This document shows positions 5,642 through 8,005 of a stretch of 8,005 nt of DNA, one piece after another. The number at the start of each line of letters is the position of its first letter. Position 1 is the stretch's first letter. The position numbers were made by a program, and so were the translations under genes. Under the pieces are notes generated by a model. It was not told where the DNA came from, did no database searches, and saw nothing but the letters and a program-made list of their open reading frames with translations. Origin of the DNA: SAR202 cluster bacterium (GTDB lineage: Bacteria > Chloroflexota > Dehalococcoidia > Lucifugimonadales > UBA826); contig VFFY01000213.1 in assembly GCA_009392675.1 (NCBI GenBank), positions 1 through 8,005 on the forward strand, read 5' to 3'.

Positions 5642-6697
5642 ATGAGCAGTCAAAAAAGTCATGTCCAAGGATTGGGATTTTCTTCAAAGCACTTGTTTAG
5701 CCCTCTAGAGCTAGTGGACAGGTTCCCTAGATCTGATGAGGCAGCTTCAACCGTGCAAGAGGCTAGAAAGACAATAAAGAACATCCTCCATGGGGATGAC
5801 GATAGAGTGATGATAATAACGGGGCCTTGTTCTATTCATGATGAGGAAGCTGCTCTGGATTATGCTCGAAGATTAATCGAGCTGAGAAATCGACTTAGTG
5901 AGAAAATGTTTGTTGTTATGAGAGTTTATTTTGAGAAACCTAGAACAACGGTAGGTTGGAAGGGCCTGATAAATGACCCTGGACTCGACGAGACATTTGA
6001 TATCTCACAAGGATTACAGCGAGCAAGGAGATTGCTGCAGGAAATCAATGACATGGGAATGCCCGCAGCTTGTGAATTTTTGGATCCTGTAGTCCCGCAT
6101 TATTTTGAAGATTTAGTCTCTTGGGTTGCAATAGGTGCAAGGACGACCGAGAGTCAAACTCATAGACAGATGGCGAGCGCTATTGGTATTCCGGTTGGGT
6201 TCAAGAATGGTACCGACGGAAATTTCGAGACCGCGGTGGATGGTATATTGGCAGCTCGGAACCAGCATTCATATGTTGGGACGGGGCCTGATGGGCACGT
6301 CTGTGTTTTAAGAACTGATGGTAATCCAGATGGCCATTTGGTGTTGAGAGGGGGGAAATTAGGTCCCAACTATGATTCAGATTCAATAAAGTTGGCTAAT
6401 GAAGTTTTATGCAATGGAGACTTGGAGCAGCGGTTAGTAATTGATTGCAGTCATGGTAACTCTAATAAGAATCACGAAAGACAGCCTTCGGTCTTTGAAG
6501 ATGTTATTTCACAACGAGCAGGCGGAAACAATAGTATTGTGGGAGTGATGCTTGAAAGCAATATAAATCCAGGAAGCCAGAAACTCGGTAATGATCCTGG
6601 TACATTGGAATATGGGGTATCTATTACAGATGCCTGTGTTGGTTGGGATAAAACCGAAGAAATAATGCTATGGGCGGATAATGCCCTTAGTATGTAG
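5642..6697 (+). CDS. aroG: 3-deoxy-7-phosphoheptulonate (DAHP) synthase, class I alpha (AroG/AroF/AroH type)
   Basis: A 351-residue cytoplasmic enzyme that condenses phosphoenolpyruvate and erythrose 4-phosphate into DAHP, the first step of the shikimate pathway to Phe, Tyr and Trp. It aligns end to end with the E. coli paralogues (about 350 residues). Metal ligands are Cys63 (GPCSIHD), His271 (DCSHGNSNK), Glu305 (VMLESN) and Asp330 (SITDACVGW). The blocks RVYFEKPRTTVGWKGLINDP, GARTTESQTHRQMAS and PVGFKNGTDG are intact. The N-terminal extension before the barrel (residues 1-50) is the region that carries allosteric control in this class, so Phe or Tyr feedback is plausible. The start is ATG 5642 because GAGGA sits 5-6 bases upstream; an in-frame GTG at 5606 has no such site. 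It follows a Phe/Tyr-coding leader and terminator. The symbol is by family: aroF and aroH cannot be excluded. Confidence 0.97.
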   Translation: MSSQKSHVQGLGFSSKHLFSPLELVDRFPRSDEAASTVQEARKTIKNILHGDDDRVMIITGPCSIHDEEAALDYARRLIELRNRLSEKMFVVMRVYFEKPRTTVGWKGLINDPGLDETFDISQGLQRARRLLQEINDMGMPAACEFLDPVVPHYFEDLVSWVAIGARTTESQTHRQMASAIGIPVGFKNGTDGNFETAVDGILAARNQHSYVGTGPDGHVCVLRTDGNPDGHLVLRGGKLGPNYDSDSIKLANEVLCNGDLEQRLVIDCSHGNSNKNHERQPSVFEDVISQRAGGNNSIVGVMLESNINPGSQKLGNDPGTLEYGVSITDACVGWDKTEEIMLWADNALSM

Positions 6698-6788
6698 CGT
6701 TGAAGACATATTTAATGCGGCCCACGGGTATAACTGCAATTTTACATTTTGGGTGTGAATAGATTTTCCGTTGATTTTAACTACTTTG

Positions 6789-7154
6789 TTATAGTGGATT
6801 TTTTCTCAGCTTACCCCATACGTACATTCCCAATTTACTTCCACCGACTAGGTGCAGGTGTGCGTGCTCTTGGGATTGCATACCGTCCTCACCAAAATTG
6901 GAGAGAATCCTATAACCCGATGGACATCTTTTCTGACCTATTTCGTTAGCAAGAAATCCGATATCAGATATCAAGTTTTTTGACGACCATAAATTAGATT
7001 GGTTCATATGTAATTTGGGTACAAAAAGTAATTGGGTTGAAAACCATTTAAGATTATTTTCAAATACCACGAAATCTTTTTCCTCGTGGTGGAAATCTGC
7101 CGGTTCCTTTCCGGAAATTATTTTGCAGAATATACAGTCGTCAGCTATTGTCAT
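6789..7154 (-). CDS. HIT-family nucleotide-binding protein
   Basis: A 121-residue histidine-triad protein; the family hydrolyses or transfers nucleotides, for example nucleoside phosphoramidates, Ap4A or adenylated intermediates. It starts with CIFCKIISG (Cys8, Cys11), the usual N-terminal block of bacterial HIT proteins, has LLFVPKLH in the middle and GYRILSNFGEDG before the catalytic motif. The triad is HAHLHLVGG near residues 97-105, matching the family's His-x-His-x-His signature, preceded by SQE where relatives have a Gly-Gln-Ser/Thr-Val-like stretch. Length is normal for the family. The ATG at 7154 lies 21 bases after the stop of the upstream DnaC-like gene, and AGGAAA upstream is spaced rather far, so translation may depend on the upstream gene. 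The two genes are likely co-transcribed. The 91 bases between this gene and convergent aroG show no clear terminator. Confidence 0.92.
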   Translation of the reverse strand: MTIADDCIFCKIISGKEPADFHHEEKDFVVFENNLKWFSTQLLFVPKLHMNQSNLWSSKNLISDIGFLANEIGQKRCPSGYRILSNFGEDGMQSQEHAHLHLVGGSKLGMYVWGKLRKNPL

Positions 7155-7175
7155 TTAAAAGTTTGTTTCCTGTGT

Positions 7176-8005
7176 TTATCGGGCTCTGCCCATTCTGTAA
7201 TCTGGAGCCTGTATGTTCAGAATTTGGCCTATCTTGGCATCTTGGATCCTGGAGGCTTGCGCGCTTCGACCGGCTATACTGCTGAAATCTGTCCTGGTCG
7301 TTATAATCGTTGGCAGCCTGTGATTGTGTCGGTAAACCAAAAGATGATATATCGTTTTTTGAGACCAATTTGTGTCTTGTTCATTTCCCAAGTCATCCAA
7401 AATCAATAATGAGGAATCCTTAACCCTATCGAAAATACGGGATGAACTGACGGAGCTGTCTGGAGAGAACCCAGATCTCAACTCATCCATTAATTCTGGG
7501 ACGAATGCAAAGAAAACATCCTCGCCAACTGATTGGCGATAATTCCCGATAGCAACTGCCAAATGGGTTTTACCCACTCCTGAATTAGCGCTATAGAAGG
7601 TGAGCCATCCATCTGGGGTTTGACTGTATTTTTGGGCACTTTCAAGAACTGGTTCTAAATTGGAATTTCCCTTTCTCCCTTTGGGGTTAAAGGTATCGAA
7701 ATTCATCTGTGAAAGTTCTTTAGGAATAGCTCCGAGAGAAGATATTTCGTCATAACTATTAATTCTTGAATCTGTTGTGACTATATTGCAAAGATTTGAA
7801 TCGTATATTCGACTTCTGATAAACGGATCTAGAGAATTGATATCTTCAGAAGTGGTTAAAACGGTGGGGAGTCTTCCGTTTGATCGGTGATTGAGTATCT
7901 GATTCAATTTCTCCGCTGACCAGCTACTTACGCTGTGGTCAGTTATCCCGTCCAAGATTAATATAGGCGCATTTTTTACTTGGTCAAATAAGTCATCGTA
8001 TTCAA
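7176..8005 (-). CDS. Tandem DnaC/DnaI-like AAA+ ATPase, 5' end outside the window (partial)
   Basis: The C-terminal 275 residues of a DnaC/DnaI/IstB-type AAA+ ATPase; these load replicative helicases or assist transposases, and the precise role here is unknown. The frame is open to the right edge, so the TTG at 7955 is not the start. Two related modules are visible. The first shows FDQVKNAPILILDG (Walker B), LNQILNHRSNGRLPTVLTT and DPFIRSRIYD, with its Walker A beyond the edge. A linker leads to the second: ANSGVGKTH (Walker A, about visible residue 145), FVPELMDELRSGFSPDSSVS, FDRVKDSSLLILDDLG (Walker B), YRHNHRLPTIITT, and a short tail ending MGRAR. The two Walker B aspartates are about 185 residues apart. 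The first module has LILDG where the second has LILDD, so it has lost the second acidic residue and may not hydrolyse ATP. This duplicated style resembles Chloroflexota proteins. A HIT gene follows 21 bases downstream. Confidence 0.88.
   Translation of the reverse strand, partial: EYDDLFDQVKNAPILILDGITDHSVSSWSAEKLNQILNHRSNGRLPTVLTTSEDINSLDPFIRSRIYDSNLCNIVTTDSRINSYDEISSLGAIPKELSQMNFDTFNPKGRKGNSNLEPVLESAQKYSQTPDGWLTFYSANSGVGKTHLAVAIGNYRQSVGEDVFFAFVPELMDELRSGFSPDSSVSSSRIFDRVKDSSLLILDDLGNEQDTNWSQKTIYHLLVYRHNHRLPTIITTRTDFSSIAGRSAQASRIQDAKIGQILNIQAPDYRMGRAR

Noticed and set aside
6698..6788. Terminator between convergent aroG and the HIT gene
   Set aside because: Only very short complementary stretches such as ccca/tggg were found, with no stable stem followed by a T tract on either strand.
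7086..7409. Plus-strand open frame of 107 codons
   Set aside because: It overlaps the HIT gene and the DnaC-like gene in antisense and shows no recognisable protein features.
7176..7955. Complete 259-residue ATPase starting at TTG 7955
   Set aside because: The frame stays open through 8005, and the upstream codons encode the conserved FDQVKNAPILIL part of a Walker B region, so the gene is cut by the window edge.

Overview
The window is a dense, moderately AT-rich bacterial segment with seven protein genes and one probable leader peptide gene. Gene content and protein style suggest a Chloroflexota bacterium, perhaps a marine SAR202/Dehalococcoidia-like lineage. The clues are the Chloroflexi-type DnaC-like ATPase (LILDDLG...NHR...RLPT...TT), the alaS-ruvX pair, and a formylglycine-generating enzyme in a small mosaic neighbourhood. 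This placement is inference from recognition, not a search.

Layout. At 152-1168 (+) lies a zinc-type medium-chain alcohol/polyol dehydrogenase without the structural-zinc cysteines. It converges, with a 7-base gap, on a minus-strand block read right to left: a formylglycine-generating enzyme (4373-5350), alanyl-tRNA synthetase alaS (1596-4262) and the RuvX/YqgF Holliday-junction resolvase (1176-1592). RuvX follows alaS in the same reading frame and appears to use a non-ATG start. A divergent intergenic region (5351-5641) separates this block from plus-strand aroG (5642-6692 plus stop, ending 6697), a class I DAHP synthase that commits carbon to aromatic amino acids. The last block is again minus strand: the C-terminal part of a tandem DnaC-like AAA+ ATPase that runs off the right edge, followed by a HIT-family nucleotide-binding protein.

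The most interesting part is the aroG leader. It has a promoter-like TTGACA/TACTAT pair, then a 30-codon open frame holding Phe-Tyr and Phe-Tyr-Tyr-Tyr-Phe codon runs. Then come a short hairpin, an alternative pairing segment, and a strong intrinsic terminator with ten T residues, all before aroG. This is the architecture of ribosome-mediated attenuation, here apparently sensing charged tRNA-Phe and tRNA-Tyr, the end products of the pathway aroG opens. A second item worth attention is the two-module DnaC-like ATPase, whose first module has lost the second acidic residue of Walker B. No CRISPR array, tRNA, rRNA, insertion sequence or prophage gene was seen.
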